Notes: generated by a model from the sequence alone, not told the origin. Positions 18,123-25,857 are shown, counted from the first letter of the stretch. The stretch is 64,000 bases of DNA from Mycobacterium sp. 050128 (GCF_036409155.1 NZ_JAZGLW010000001.1:1984001-2048000), one strand, 5' to 3'. Translations and numbers: made by a program.

Positions 18123-18219
18123 TACTCGGCCTGAGCCGAGGGTGTATCAGCCCGACCCCCCGGGGCTGATGCACGACGACCTCCGCCTCCTCCCCCCCTG
18201 GCGGGGGTCGTCCCTTTTC
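18123..18219 (+). ncRNA. 6C RNA (B11 / ncRv13660c type)
   Basis: Three consecutive hairpins are visible. The first is CTCGGC-CTGA-GCCGAG (18125-18140). The second has stem ATCAGCCC/GGGCTGAT (18146-18153 with 18163-18170) whose loop holds exactly six Cs (18156-18161). The third has stem GACGACC/GGTCGTC (18175-18181 with 18206-18212) whose loop holds seven Cs (18192-18198), followed by CCCTTTT. Two C-rich loops define the actinobacterial 6C family. In M. tuberculosis B11 sits in this same gap between Rv3660c and Rv3661. The C-rich loops pair with G-rich ribosome sites of target mRNAs such as panD and dnaB. Length (about 97 nt) matches the family. Confidence 0.92.
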
Positions 18220-18397
18220 TGGGGTAATTTTCCCCAAAAACAAGCCTTCCGACTCCGCCTTGGGTGCGTTGCGGGCACAGTGTTATCCCTCGGGCGGGCA
18301 AGCGCCGAACCCCGAACTTTGTGCACACCCTCGTATCTCTCCACAAATCCAGATCTGGCACTGGTGTGCCATCCCGAGCTGCCCGCACGGTGGTGGG

Positions 18398-19498
18398 GTG
18401 ACAATCGCGACCAGTGCCGAGCCGAGGGGTTCCGCGGGTGTACTCGCGGTGCTGACCGACCCGATATTGCGCGACGAGCTGGACCGGGTGGCCGCCGCGG
18501 TCGGCGTTCGAGTGGTGCACGCCGGCGGTGCGGCGGTGGGACGGAAAACGTGGTCGGCGGCCGCGGCGGTGGTGCTCGATGCGGCGGGCGCGGACCGTTG
18601 TCGGTGCGCTGGTCTACCGCGTCGCACGCACGTCAGCGTGTTGTGCGCCGCCGAACCCGCGACCGCCACCTGGTCGGCCGCGATCGCGGTCGGCGCGCAG
18701 CACGTGCTGAGCATGCCGGCGCAGGAGCACGAATTGATCCGCGAGCTCGCGGAGTCCGCTGAATCCGTCCGGGACGACGAGTTGCGCGGCCACGTCGTCG
18801 CGGTGGTCGGTGGCCGCGGCGGGGGCGGCGCGTCGTTGTTCGCGGCCGCACTGGCGCGGGCCGCCAATGATGCACTGCTAGTTGATCTTGATCCCTGGGG
18901 CGGCGGCCTCGATTTGTTGCTGGGCGGTGAGAGCACACCCGGCCTGCGGTGGCCCGACTTGGCATTGCAGGGCGGGCGGCTCAGCTGGCCGGCCGTGCGC
19001 GACGCCCTGCCGCGCCCGCACGGCATCAGCTTGCTGTCCGGCACGCGGCGTGGCTACGAACTGGACGCCGGGCCGGTGGACGCGGTCATCGATGCGGGCC
19101 GCCGCGGAGGCGTCACGGTGGTGTGCGATCTGCCCCGTCGTGTGACCGACGCCACCCGGGCCGCGCTCGACGCCGCCGACCTTGTCGTCGTCGTCAGCCC
19201 GTGCGACGTGCGGTCCTGCGCGGCGACGGCAGCGATGACGCCGGTGCTGGCCGCGATCAATCCCAATCTCGGGTTGGTGGTCCGTGGCCCGTCGCCGGGT
19301 GGACTGCGTGCGGCCGAAGTCGCCGACATCTGCGGCCTGCCGCTGCTCGCGACGATGAAAGCTCAGCCGCAACTGGCCGACCAACTCGAACACGGCGGTC
19401 TGCGTTTGGGGCGGCGATCGGCCCTGACGGCGGCAGCTCGCCGGGTGCTCGCGGTACTGCCGCGCGCGGGATCCCGACCGAAAGCCGGTGCGGCGTGA
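18398..19498 (+). CDS. ssd: Septum-site-determining/CpaE-TadZ-like protein Ssd
   Basis: A protein of about 366 residues of the ParA/MinD superfamily in the TadZ/CpaE branch (helicase/secretion neighbourhood CpaE-like). An N-terminal receiver-like segment (GVLAVLTDPILRDELDRVAAAVG) is followed by a deviant Walker A region GGRGGGGASLFAAALA and a DLDPWGGGLDLLLGG motif. The Walker A lacks the usual GKT, so ATP use may be impaired. In M. tuberculosis Ssd (Rv3660c) affects septum formation and dormancy programmes. The GTG at 18398 is chosen since the ORF upstream of it overlaps the intergenic region. It is coupled by GTGA to the secretion ATPase. Confidence 0.87.
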   Translation: MTIATSAEPRGSAGVLAVLTDPILRDELDRVAAAVGVRVVHAGGAAVGRKTWSAAAAVVLDAAGADRCRCAGLPRRTHVSVLCAAEPATATWSAAIAVGAQHVLSMPAQEHELIRELAESAESVRDDELRGHVVAVVGGRGGGGASLFAAALARAANDALLVDLDPWGGGLDLLLGGESTPGLRWPDLALQGGRLSWPAVRDALPRPHGISLLSGTRRGYELDAGPVDAVIDAGRRGGVTVVCDLPRRVTDATRAALDAADLVVVVSPCDVRSCAATAAMTPVLAAINPNLGLVVRGPSPGGLRAAEVADICGLPLLATMKAQPQLADQLEHGGLRLGRRSALTAAARRVLAVLPRAGSRPKAGAA

Positions 19499-20658
19499 GC
19501 GAATCGCTTATCGAGCGGGTGCGCGAGCGTTTGGCGACCGAAGCGGCGCCATTGCGGCCCAACGTGGTGGCCGCCGCGATCCGGGCCGAATCCGGCGGGA
19601 TGCTCGGTGATACCGAGGTCCTGGCCAACCTCCGGTTGCTGCAGACCGAACTGACCGGCGCCGGGATTCTCGACGCATTGCTGTGTGCGGACGGCACCAC
19701 CGACGTCCTGGTCACCGCGCCGGACGCGGTGTGGGTCGACGATGGAAACGGTTTGCGTCGCAGCCAAATCCGGTTTGCCGACGAGGCGGCGGTGCGGCGG
19801 CTGGCGCAGCGGCTGGCGTTGGCCGCCGGGCGCCGTCTCGACGACGCACAGCCGTGGGTCGACGGTCAACTGAGCGGTATCGGCGCCGGCGGATTTGCGG
19901 TCCGGTTGCACGCGGTGTTGCCACCGGTGGCTGCCGGTGGCACGTGCTTGTCGCTGCGGGTGTTGCGGCCGGCTACCCAGGATCTGGCGGCGCTGACCGC
20001 GTCGGGCGCGATCGAGCCGGCGGCTGCGGAGTTGGTGGCCGACATCATCGCGGCCCGGTTGGCATTCCTGGTGTGTGGCGGCACCGGCGCCGGCAAGACG
20101 ACTTTGCTGGCGGCCATGCTGGGTGCGGTGTCGCCGGCCGAGCGGATCGTGTGCGTCGAGGACGCGGCCGAATTGGCGCCCCGGCATCCGCATCTGGTCA
20201 AGCTGGTCGCGCGGTGCGCCAATGTCGAAGGCGTAGGCGAGGTTCCGCTGCGCCAACTCGTGCGGCAGGCGCTGCGGATGCGGCCCGACCGCATAGTGGT
20301 CGGAGAGGTCAGGGGCGCCGAAGTGGTCGACCTGCTCGCGGCGCTGAACACCGGCCACGATGGCGGGGCCGGCACGGTGCATGCCAACAATCCGGGCGAG
20401 GTCCCGGCCCGGCTGGAGGCGCTGGGCGCGCTCGGCGGTTTGGACCGGGTCGCGTTGCACAGTCAGCTCGCGGCGGCGGTCCAGGTACTGCTGCACGTCG
20501 CCCGGGATCGCAGCGGCCGGCGTCGGCTCGCTGAGATCGCGGTGCTGCGCCACGTCGAGGGACGGGTTCGGGTGGTCACGGCGTGGCATGCGGAGCGAGG
20601 GATGACCGATCATGCCGACGAACTGCATTTCTTGCTGCGAAGCCGGTTGCCGGCATGA
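19495..20658 (+). CDS. tadA: Secretion ATPase of the Tad/CpaF family
   Basis: A 387-residue VirB11/CpaF-type traffic ATPase. An N-terminal domain with ELTGAGILDALLCADGTTDVLV precedes the ATPase core: Walker A GGTGAGKTT (about 196-204), the Asp box CVEDAAEL, Walker B MRPDRIVVGEVRG and the His box NTGHDGGAGTVHAN. All motor motifs are present. It should power assembly of the Flp-type pilus with the two downstream TadB/TadC-like membrane proteins. The start is the GTG overlapping the ssd stop; its own stop overlaps tadB as ATGA. Confidence 0.92.
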   Translation: MSESLIERVRERLATEAAPLRPNVVAAAIRAESGGMLGDTEVLANLRLLQTELTGAGILDALLCADGTTDVLVTAPDAVWVDDGNGLRRSQIRFADEAAVRRLAQRLALAAGRRLDDAQPWVDGQLSGIGAGGFAVRLHAVLPPVAAGGTCLSLRVLRPATQDLAALTASGAIEPAAAELVADIIAARLAFLVCGGTGAGKTTLLAAMLGAVSPAERIVCVEDAAELAPRHPHLVKLVARCANVEGVGEVPLRQLVRQALRMRPDRIVVGEVRGAEVVDLLAALNTGHDGGAGTVHANNPGEVPARLEALGALGGLDRVALHSQLAAAVQVLLHVARDRSGRRRLAEIAVLRHVEGRVRVVTAWHAERGMTDHADELHFLLRSRLPA

Positions 20659-21455
20659 ACAGTGTCCCGGCCGGTGCATTGCTGGTGGCGTTGGCACTCT
20701 TGGCCCTTCCACCGTCACCGCGACGGCGGCTGCGGCCGACGCCGGCGCGCCGCCGGGCCGTCGGCGGGCGCGGGGCGGGCTGTCTGGCGGTGTGCGCCGC
20801 CGTTGCGGGTGCGGTGGTGCTGCCGCTGACGACCGTCCTGGCCGGCGCGGTGGTGGTCGTCACGGTGAGCCTGCGTTACCGCCGGCGTCGTCATCGCCTG
20901 CGCGCCACCGACGAGGGCCGGACATTGGAAGCCGCGCTGGATGTGTTGGTCGGAGAGCTGCGAGTGGGCGTGCATCCGGTGCGGGCGTTTGGTGTTGCTG
21001 CCGAGGAAACCGTTGGCGCGGTGTCGAACTCGCTACGGGGTGTCGCGGCGCGAGCGCGGTTGGGCGCCGACGTCGTGGCCGGCTTGCGCGCCGCGGCATG
21101 CGTGTCGGCTCAGCCTACGCAGTGGCATCGACTGGCCGCGTGCTGGCAGCTGGCCAGCGATCACGGTCTGGCGATCGCCACCCTGATGCGCACCGCCCAA
21201 CGCGATATCGTTGAGCGGCAGCGGTTCTCGTCGCGTGTTGACTCCGGCATGGCCGGTGCGCGCGCCACCGCGGCGATACTGGCGGGACTGCCGGTGCTGG
21301 GAGTATTGCTGGGCCAACTGATCGGGGCGCGCCCGCTGCGCTTCCTGCTGAGTGGGCACGCGGGTGGGTGGTTACTGGTTGTCGGGTCCGTGCTGACGTG
21401 CGCCGGGCTGCTGTGGTCGGACCGAATCATCGCGCGAGCGGGAGCCGGGGCGTGA
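20655..21455 (+). CDS. tadB: TadB-like pilus assembly membrane protein
   Basis: A protein of 266 residues with two N-terminal hydrophobic segments, a cytoplasmic loop and two C-terminal transmembrane helices (LAGLPVLGVLLGQLIGA and AGGWLLVVGSVLTCAGLLWS). This is the GspF/TadB platform layout, slightly short. The central part ERQRFSSRVDSGMAGARATAAIL resembles the T2SSF domain. It is coupled to the ATPase upstream and to the TadC-like gene downstream. Confidence 0.87.
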   Translation: MNSVPAGALLVALALLALPPSPRRRLRPTPARRRAVGGRGAGCLAVCAAVAGAVVLPLTTVLAGAVVVVTVSLRYRRRRHRLRATDEGRTLEAALDVLVGELRVGVHPVRAFGVAAEETVGAVSNSLRGVAARARLGADVVAGLRAAACVSAQPTQWHRLAACWQLASDHGLAIATLMRTAQRDIVERQRFSSRVDSGMAGARATAAILAGLPVLGVLLGQLIGARPLRFLLSGHAGGWLLVVGSVLTCAGLLWSDRIIARAGAGA

Positions 21456-22045
21456 GCATTGCGGCGGTATTGCTCGCCGTGGCGCTGTTGATCGGGCCTG
21501 GCCCGTCGGTGGTGCGGGCGCGTGCCGGCACAACGCCCCGCGCGCAACGGTTTCGGATCGGGCGGACCGACGAGACAGCTCGCGGGGCGGACCCGCTGGC
21601 AGTCGCATCCAGCTTCGACGTGCTGGCCGTGTGTCTGGAGGCCGGGATGGCCGTGTCGACCGCCGCCGCTGCGACCGCGGCGTCCGCGCCGCCGAGGCTG
21701 GCCCGCGTACTGCGGCGGGCCGCCGATCTGCTGGCGCTGGGATCCGATCCCGCTGTCGCATGGTCGATCTCGCCCGAGAAGAAGGTCGACGCGCAGACCG
21801 ATGCGCTGCTGCGACTGGCCCGGCGTTCGGCGTCATCGGGTGCGGCGCTGGCCAGCGGCGTCGCCGAGCTGGCCGACCAGTCTCGACACGACGCCGCGCA
21901 TACCGCCGCTGCGGCCGCCGAGCGCGCGGGCGTGCTGATCGCGGGCCCGCTCGGGTTGTGCTTCCTGCCGGCGTTTGTCTGCCTGGGCATTGTCCCCGTG
22001 GTCGCGGGGCTGGCCGGAGACGTCCTGCAGTCGGGCTTGCTGTGA
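21452..22045 (+). CDS. tadC: TadC-like pilus assembly membrane protein
   Basis: A protein of 197 residues starting at the GTG that overlaps the TadB-like stop. It begins with one hydrophobic segment and ends in a transmembrane helix (FLPAFVCLGIVPVVAGLAGDVLQS). The middle resembles a short T2SSF domain (LARRSASSGAALASGVAELADQSRHDAAHTAAAAAERAG, seen in two parts). It is probably the second platform subunit. The gap to the pilin gene is only 27 bases. Confidence 0.85.
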   Translation: MSIAAVLLAVALLIGPGPSVVRARAGTTPRAQRFRIGRTDETARGADPLAVASSFDVLAVCLEAGMAVSTAAAATAASAPPRLARVLRRAADLLALGSDPAVAWSISPEKKVDAQTDALLRLARRSASSGAALASGVAELADQSRHDAAHTAAAAAERAGVLIAGPLGLCFLPAFVCLGIVPVVAGLAGDVLQSGLL

Positions 22046-22072
22046 AGAGACTACAACAGAGGGGATACATTG

Positions 22073-22273
22073 GTGATCAACATGTTTCGTGTAACGATGG
22101 CGCGGATGGCGGTCCTTGCCGCCGACGAGTCGGGGATGTCCACGGTGGAATACGCGATCGGCACCATCGCGGCGGCCGCGTTCGGCGCGATTCTCTACAC
22201 CGTCGTCACCGGCGATTCGATCGTGTCGGCGTTGACCAACATCATCGGTCGCGCGCTCAACACCAAGGTCTGA
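22073..22273 (+). CDS. flp: Flp-type prepilin
   Basis: A 66-residue major pilin. A basic leader ends in ESG, cleaved before MSTVEYAIG; Glu at +5 and Tyr at +6 of the mature part are the Flp hallmarks. One hydrophobic helix follows (TIAAAAFGAILYTVVTG). AGAGGGG-like Shine-Dalgarno bases at 22058-22064 sit 8 bases before the GTG at 22073, supporting this start over the upstream TTG. No prepilin peptidase gene is present nearby, so processing must rely on one elsewhere. Confidence 0.9.
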   Translation: MINMFRVTMARMAVLAADESGMSTVEYAIGTIAAAAFGAILYTVVTGDSIVSALTNIIGRALNTKV

Positions 22274-22599
22274 TCGGCTGCGCCGGTGCGAGCACCGTGG
22301 AAGCGGCTTTGGCGATCGCCGCACTGGTGGTGGTGCTGGCGCTTTGCCTGGCCGGTATCTCGGCCGTGTCGATGCAGGTTCGCTGTGTCGATGCCGCCCG
22401 CGAGGCGGCCCGCCTGGCCGCGCGCGGTGACGAACGTTCGGCCGTCGACGCCGCGCGCAGCATCGCGCCGGACGGATCCCGGATCCAGGTGCGCCGCGAC
22501 GGCGATTTCGTGCTGGCCACGGTCGTCGTGCACTCAAAGTTATTGCCCGCGTTGGATATTAGCGCTAGCGCAGTCTCCGCCGCGGAGCCGTCGCGATGA
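22273..22599 (+). CDS. TadE-like minor pilin, start uncertain
   Basis: A reading frame of about 100-108 residues with a prepilin-like N-terminus: G then ASTVEAALAIAALVVVLALC, that is, a Gly, a Glu at +5 and a hydrophobic helix. A globular part starts RCVDAAREAARLAARGD, which is typical of TadE. No ATG/GTG/TTG precedes the motif. The nearest candidate is ATC at 22273, overlapping the pilin stop as TGATC; a GTG at 22297 would cut into the motif. I extend to 22273 to keep the prepilin signature. The stop at 22597-22599 is secure. Confidence 0.72.
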   Translation: MGCAGASTVEAALAIAALVVVLALCLAGISAVSMQVRCVDAAREAARLAARGDERSAVDAARSIAPDGSRIQVRRDGDFVLATVVVHSKLLPALDISASAVSAAEPSR

Positions 22600-22630
22600 G
22601 CGCGGCTCGGCAACCGTCCTTGCTGCGGCA

Positions 22631-22927
22631 ATGGTCGCGGTGCTGCTGTGCATCACGGGCGCGGGCGCATACATCGGCTCGGTGGTGGTGGCACGCCATC
22701 GTGCGCAGGCGGCTGCCGATCTGGCCGCGCTGGCCGCCGCGGCGCGGCTTCCTTCTGGAGCCGAGGCGGCCTGTGCCCGGGCGAGTGCGATAGCCCGCAC
22801 GATGCGAGTCGACGACGTCGGCTGCCGGGTGGACGATCTCGACGTCGTCGTCACCGTGCGCGTGGCGGTTCTCTTCGGCGGCGTGGCTCAGGCCGCCGCT
22901 CGGGCGGGTCCGGTCGACGCGGCGTAG
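22631..22927 (+). CDS. TadE-like helicase/secretion-neighbourhood protein, possibly frame-disrupted at its start
   Basis: This frame encodes RDERGSATVLAAAMVAVLL, a charged leader and hydrophobic helix. RHRAQAAADLAALAAAARL follows, the signature of the small TadE-like protein of this neighbourhood (Rv3654c type). From the first in-frame ATG at 22631 it is 98 residues, but that codon lies inside the hydrophobic helix. An ATG at 22596 that overlaps the previous stop as ATGA is in the wrong frame by one base. Either initiation is unconventional or a one-base deletion disrupts the start. In M. tuberculosis Rv3654c has been reported as secreted into host cells. Confidence 0.65.
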   Translation: MVAVLLCITGAGAYIGSVVVARHRAQAAADLAALAAAARLPSGAEAACARASAIARTMRVDDVGCRVDDLDVVVTVRVAVLFGGVAQAAARAGPVDAA

Positions 22928-22928
22928 C

Positions 22929-23966
22929 TCACTTGTTGTCGTCCGGGGTTTTTGGTAGCCCGGCGTTGGCGAGCTCTTCGTCGCTGGGCAAGCGCAGCGA
23001 GACCAGCCCGACGAAGGTCTCCGGTTCGAGTTCCACTCGGTTGGCCGTCACGTGCACGGGCACCCAGTCGCCGTCGAAGCCGCGCATCCGCAGCACCCGG
23101 TTGGTCGATCCCTTGCCGAATTCCTTGGTCATGGCTGACATTTGGGGGACGTCGTCGGGATGGACCTTCGGCCTGTCCTTATCGGATCCGCGCCAATCGT
23201 AGAACGTGCACGGTTCGTCGAGCCATTTCAGCAGGGTCCAGTTGTTGAGGTCGACGAGTGCCCGGTGGACGCCGGCCTGCCGCAGCCCGTTGAGGATCCG
23301 CAACGCCAGATCGTCGGTGGAAACGATCGGGCCCTTGAGCTCGGCGCGCCAGTTCATCGCGCGTGCGACGAGGTGGTCCTTGCCGTTGGGGCCGGGCTCG
23401 AGCGCGCTGCGCCCGATGAAGCCTATCCGGATGGGGTTTCCCTCCCAGTCGGTGAGATCCCATGTGCTGCAGATGGTTTGGCCAGGCTCGGCCTTGACCG
23501 CCATGGCAAGCACTTTGGTTTCGTTCGGGTTGAGCTCGCGTGAAGGAAGATCTTCGGCAAAGGCCCTGCCGAAGGTGACTTCGACTTCGGGGTTTTTGCC
23601 GCTGATGGCCAGCGATTCGCGGGTGTCCGTGGCCACCCCGAGGGTCAGGTCCCACTTCAGCGGGCCCGCGGTGGGCCGCTCGGGCGGGTCGATGTCGGCG
23701 GGACCGGTCCACACATGCACGCCGTGGATGCAGCCGTCGGACATCACCACCGGTTCGGTGCGGATCACGCGGTCGTGCTTGGGAGTGATGCTGGTCAGGC
23801 TCTGGCCGGTGCGAATCGACTCAGCGATCGCGGTCCGGACGGCGGCGAGATGGGGACTGCGGCGGAGGAAGGTACTGATAGGGACAAGGTTCTTGAGCTG
23901 CCGCCCCTGTGCAACCACGGCAGGCTCTTCCCCCAGTGTCTCCACGAGCAACCAGTCGTGGGCCAT
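22929..23966 (-). CDS. PAS-GAF-PAS sensor-like protein (Rv3651 family)
   Basis: A protein of 345 residues, the same length as Rv3651. It begins MAHDWLLVETLGEEPAVVAQG and is soluble throughout, with no signal peptide or membrane helix. The crystal structure of the M. tuberculosis ortholog, as I recall it, shows two PAS domains flanking a GAF-like domain. Here the final third (CTFYDWRGSDKDRPKVHPDDV, then RVLRMRGFDGDWVPVHV) reads as a PAS/PAC-type domain. There is no fused kinase or cyclase output. It is convergent with the TadE-like gene, one base apart. Confidence 0.85.
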   Translation of the reverse strand: MAHDWLLVETLGEEPAVVAQGRQLKNLVPISTFLRRSPHLAAVRTAIAESIRTGQSLTSITPKHDRVIRTEPVVMSDGCIHGVHVWTGPADIDPPERPTAGPLKWDLTLGVATDTRESLAISGKNPEVEVTFGRAFAEDLPSRELNPNETKVLAMAVKAEPGQTICSTWDLTDWEGNPIRIGFIGRSALEPGPNGKDHLVARAMNWRAELKGPIVSTDDLALRILNGLRQAGVHRALVDLNNWTLLKWLDEPCTFYDWRGSDKDRPKVHPDDVPQMSAMTKEFGKGSTNRVLRMRGFDGDWVPVHVTANRVELEPETFVGLVSLRLPSDEELANAGLPKTPDDNK

Positions 23967-24558
23967 GTGCTCGATTTTAGGGCGCGTGGGCGCATCTGAG
24001 GATCCCCGGTCGCGCCGTCATCGCCTCAGCAAAGCCGTCGCGACACCAGTTCAGCGATGCTTCGAATCGACTTCGGCAGCGCTAAGTTACTGGTAAGTTT
24101 GCAAACGCCATCACGGCCTTGGTAGGTTTTCTGCTCCGGCCGTTGGTCGCGCTTTGAGACAGCACGTCGGCGTTTCTTTAGCAAACAGGAAACGCATTCG
24201 GCGGTTGTTGTGTGCAGTTCCGTGGAGGTCGACCGTCGAGGGGTCGGTCGCCGTCCGTGGATTGATCAGCGCGATCTCTACGGCAATTCCGAGAAGCACC
24301 AGTCTGAGCACTTGCACAGCTCCCGCGTTATCCAGCGGGTCATTCCCATTGCCGCACTTCGGGGACTGGACGCACGACGGACACCCCACCCATGGCCGGC
24401 ATCACCGCAGCCATTGTTGTTAGTCCCATTCGTGGTCATTGCGTCTCGGGGGAGATGTGTCGCCGTTAGCGGGTTCCCCATGCCTGCCGGCGATATGGTG
24501 GTCGCGCTATTTGCATTCCGTGGTCGTGGTAACGCCGGTCGGGCGCTAGTTTTCTGGT
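23967..24558. other. Intergenic stretch with relic sequence
   Basis: About 590 bases upstream of the Rv3651-type gene contain no intact gene. The only recognisable content is the duplicated helicase tail at 24282-24394. The sequence is noticeably less GC-rich in places (for example TTCTTTAGCAAACAGGAAAC around 24173) than its neighbours. In M. tuberculosis a PE gene (Rv3650) occupies this position; I see no PE domain here. Confidence 0.6.
24282..24394 (-). pseudogene. Duplicated fragment of the helicase C-terminus
   Basis: About 113 bases match, with scattered differences, the last 37 codons of the helicase gene at 25862-25973. In the minus frame they encode [20 protein letters not shown] and then [11 protein letters not shown], including part of the terminal cysteine cluster. 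After that the frame runs into unrelated sequence. It is in the same orientation as the intact copy and 1.58 kb from it, so the pair forms a direct repeat bracketing the accessory segment. Confidence 0.85.
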
Positions 24559-24708
24559 ATGCCGAGCTGGGACCCCTTCGCCCACACCTCCCGCGAACCG
24601 GCGACCGTTAAGGCCCTGCGCGCCAAAGCCACCGACATCGACGTCACCATCCGGCCGCGTAAGGAATGGGCGCGCCGCTACGCCGAAAGACAGCTCGCCA
24701 AGGCATGA
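24559..24708 (+). CDS. Small basic hypothetical protein (49 residues)
   Basis: An open frame from ATG at 24559 to TGA at 24706-24708 encodes a 49-residue hydrophilic peptide starting MPSWDPFAHTSREPATV and ending RRYAERQLAKA. It contains no membrane helix and no motif I recognise. Its high third-position GC and clean ATG suggest it is a real gene, ending 50 bases before the TetR gene on the same strand. A pair with the regulator is plausible. Confidence 0.5.
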   Translation: MPSWDPFAHTSREPATVKALRAKATDIDVTIRPRKEWARRYAERQLAKA

Positions 24709-24758
24709 TCCGGCGGCGGCGCGGGAGATCCCGCCGCCGGCACGGCAGTGGATAAGCT

Positions 24759-25433
24759 GTGGGCATCCAAAAGAGACGTAGCCCCAACCCCGAAGAGCGA
24801 CGCCGCATCCTGTGCGATGCGGCGATCCAGTTGCTGGCCGACGAAGGCGCCAAGGGCTTGAGTCACCCGAAAGTCGACAAACTCGCCGAAGTCCCCAACG
24901 GCACCACGTCGTTCTATTTCCGGACCCGCTCGGCGCTGCTGATGGCGACCGCCCAACGGCTGGCGGAACTGGATCTGGTCGACCTCATGTCGGTGGCCGA
25001 GCCCACCGGCTCGGAGGACGCCGTCGTCTCGGCCCACGCGCCCCGGCTCGCGACCATGGTCATGCTTTCGGGTGCCGAGCCGCGCCTGAGCCGCACCAAG
25101 GCACGCTTCGAACTCATGCTGCAGGCCAACCGTGATCGAGAACTTGCCGAAGTGTTCCGGCACAACAACGAAGTGTTCGCCGACCTGCACCGCCGTGAGA
25201 TCCTCGCGCGCTCGAAACCTGGCTTCGAGCCCGAGCCGGACGTGCTCGAGGAGCAGACGGCGGCCACGATGTGCTTCCTTGGCGGTGTGCATATCGCTCT
25301 GATCGGCGGCGACCGTTTCATACGTGACGCCGAACAACTCGATCGGCTGTTGCGGGCCGTCGCCGATGGCGTCGCGGCCGAATACCGAGAAGAACCCAAA
25401 CCGCGTCGTCGCCGAGCCGGCAAAGCCGGCTAG
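24759..25433 (+). CDS. TetR-family transcriptional regulator
   Basis: A 224-residue repressor-type protein. The N-terminal helix-turn-helix region (about residues 12-60) reads EERRRILCDAAIQLLADEG, then GTTSFYFRTRSALLMA, with the TetR hallmark YF(R/H) before the fourth helix. The ligand-binding part is all-helical, and the tail ends in a basic PKPRRRRAGKAG. The start is the GTG at 24759. The gene lies inside the accessory segment next to remnants of a dehydrogenase locus that it may once have controlled. Its operator and ligand are unknown. Confidence 0.85.
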   Translation: MGIQKRRSPNPEERRRILCDAAIQLLADEGAKGLSHPKVDKLAEVPNGTTSFYFRTRSALLMATAQRLAELDLVDLMSVAEPTGSEDAVVSAHAPRLATMVMLSGAEPRLSRTKARFELMLQANRDRELAEVFRHNNEVFADLHRREILARSKPGFEPEPDVLEEQTAATMCFLGGVHIALIGGDRFIRDAEQLDRLLRAVADGVAAEYREEPKPRRRRAGKAG

Positions 25434-25498
25434 GGGTTCCCCGACATCGCCTGCGCGACTCCCGTCGAGGCGGGACCGCAGACCTCTGAGTGTCGTTG

Positions 25499-25552
25499 TC
25501 AGACAGGTAGTCCCATGGTCTTGATCTCCAGGTATGCACGGAATCCGGCCGC
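25499..25552 (-). pseudogene. 3' remnant of an aldehyde dehydrogenase gene
   Basis: The last 17 codons read AAGFRAYLEIKTMGLPV then stop (TGA at 25501-25499). That matches the conserved C-terminal end of aldehyde dehydrogenases (G-x-x-x-YLEIKT-like). Nothing of the catalytic Cys/Glu region remains. The frame loses similarity at about 25552, where sequence of the opposite-strand SDR remnant begins. Short length keeps this moderate. Confidence 0.5.
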
Positions 25553-25557
25553 GCCGT

Positions 25558-25824
25558 TTCTGCGCCCGAGCCAACTGCGACACCGCCTTGATCCACAACG
25601 ACCCCTGCTACCGGTTGTTCCGGCCTGATCTAGAGAATCCCACCCGAGCCGATGCTGAGCTCGCATTCCCGGTCCAGCAGGCAATGCCGATTCCCTATAT
25701 CGAACCGGCCGACATCGGTCGCGCGGTGCTGTTCCTGGCCTCCGACGAGGCCAGCTACATCACGGGTACGCAATTGCGTGTTGATGCGGGGGGCTACCTC
25801 AAGTGGTACGACTACCACGTCTGA
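25558..25824 (+). pseudogene. 3' remnant of a mycofactocin-type short-chain dehydrogenase
   Basis: About 85 codons encode ANCDTALIHNDPCYRLFRPD, then LENPTRADAE, PIPYIEPADIGRAVLFLASD and YITGTQLRVDAGG, ending at the TGA at 25822-25824. These are the distinctive C-terminal motifs of the mycofactocin-coupled SDR (carveol dehydrogenase-like) group. The Rossmann GxxxGxG, the Ser-Tyr-Lys catalytic residues and the whole N-terminal two thirds are missing. An ATG at 25534 opens the frame but belongs to foreign upstream sequence, so no functional enzyme is expected. Confidence 0.82.
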
Positions 25825-25857
25825 CGCGTCGGGTGCGTAGGCCCGGGTAGCCGGCAG

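Noticed and set aside
18221..18235. GGGGTAATTTTCCCC inverted repeat as a separate regulator site
   Set aside because: It lies just after the 6C terminator and could be an operator of ssd, but a single 4-bp-arm repeat is too weak to claim.
24282..25857. A complete integrative element between the helicase-tail repeats
   Set aside because: No integrase, recombinase or transposase is encoded between the repeats, so only a recombination product is claimed.
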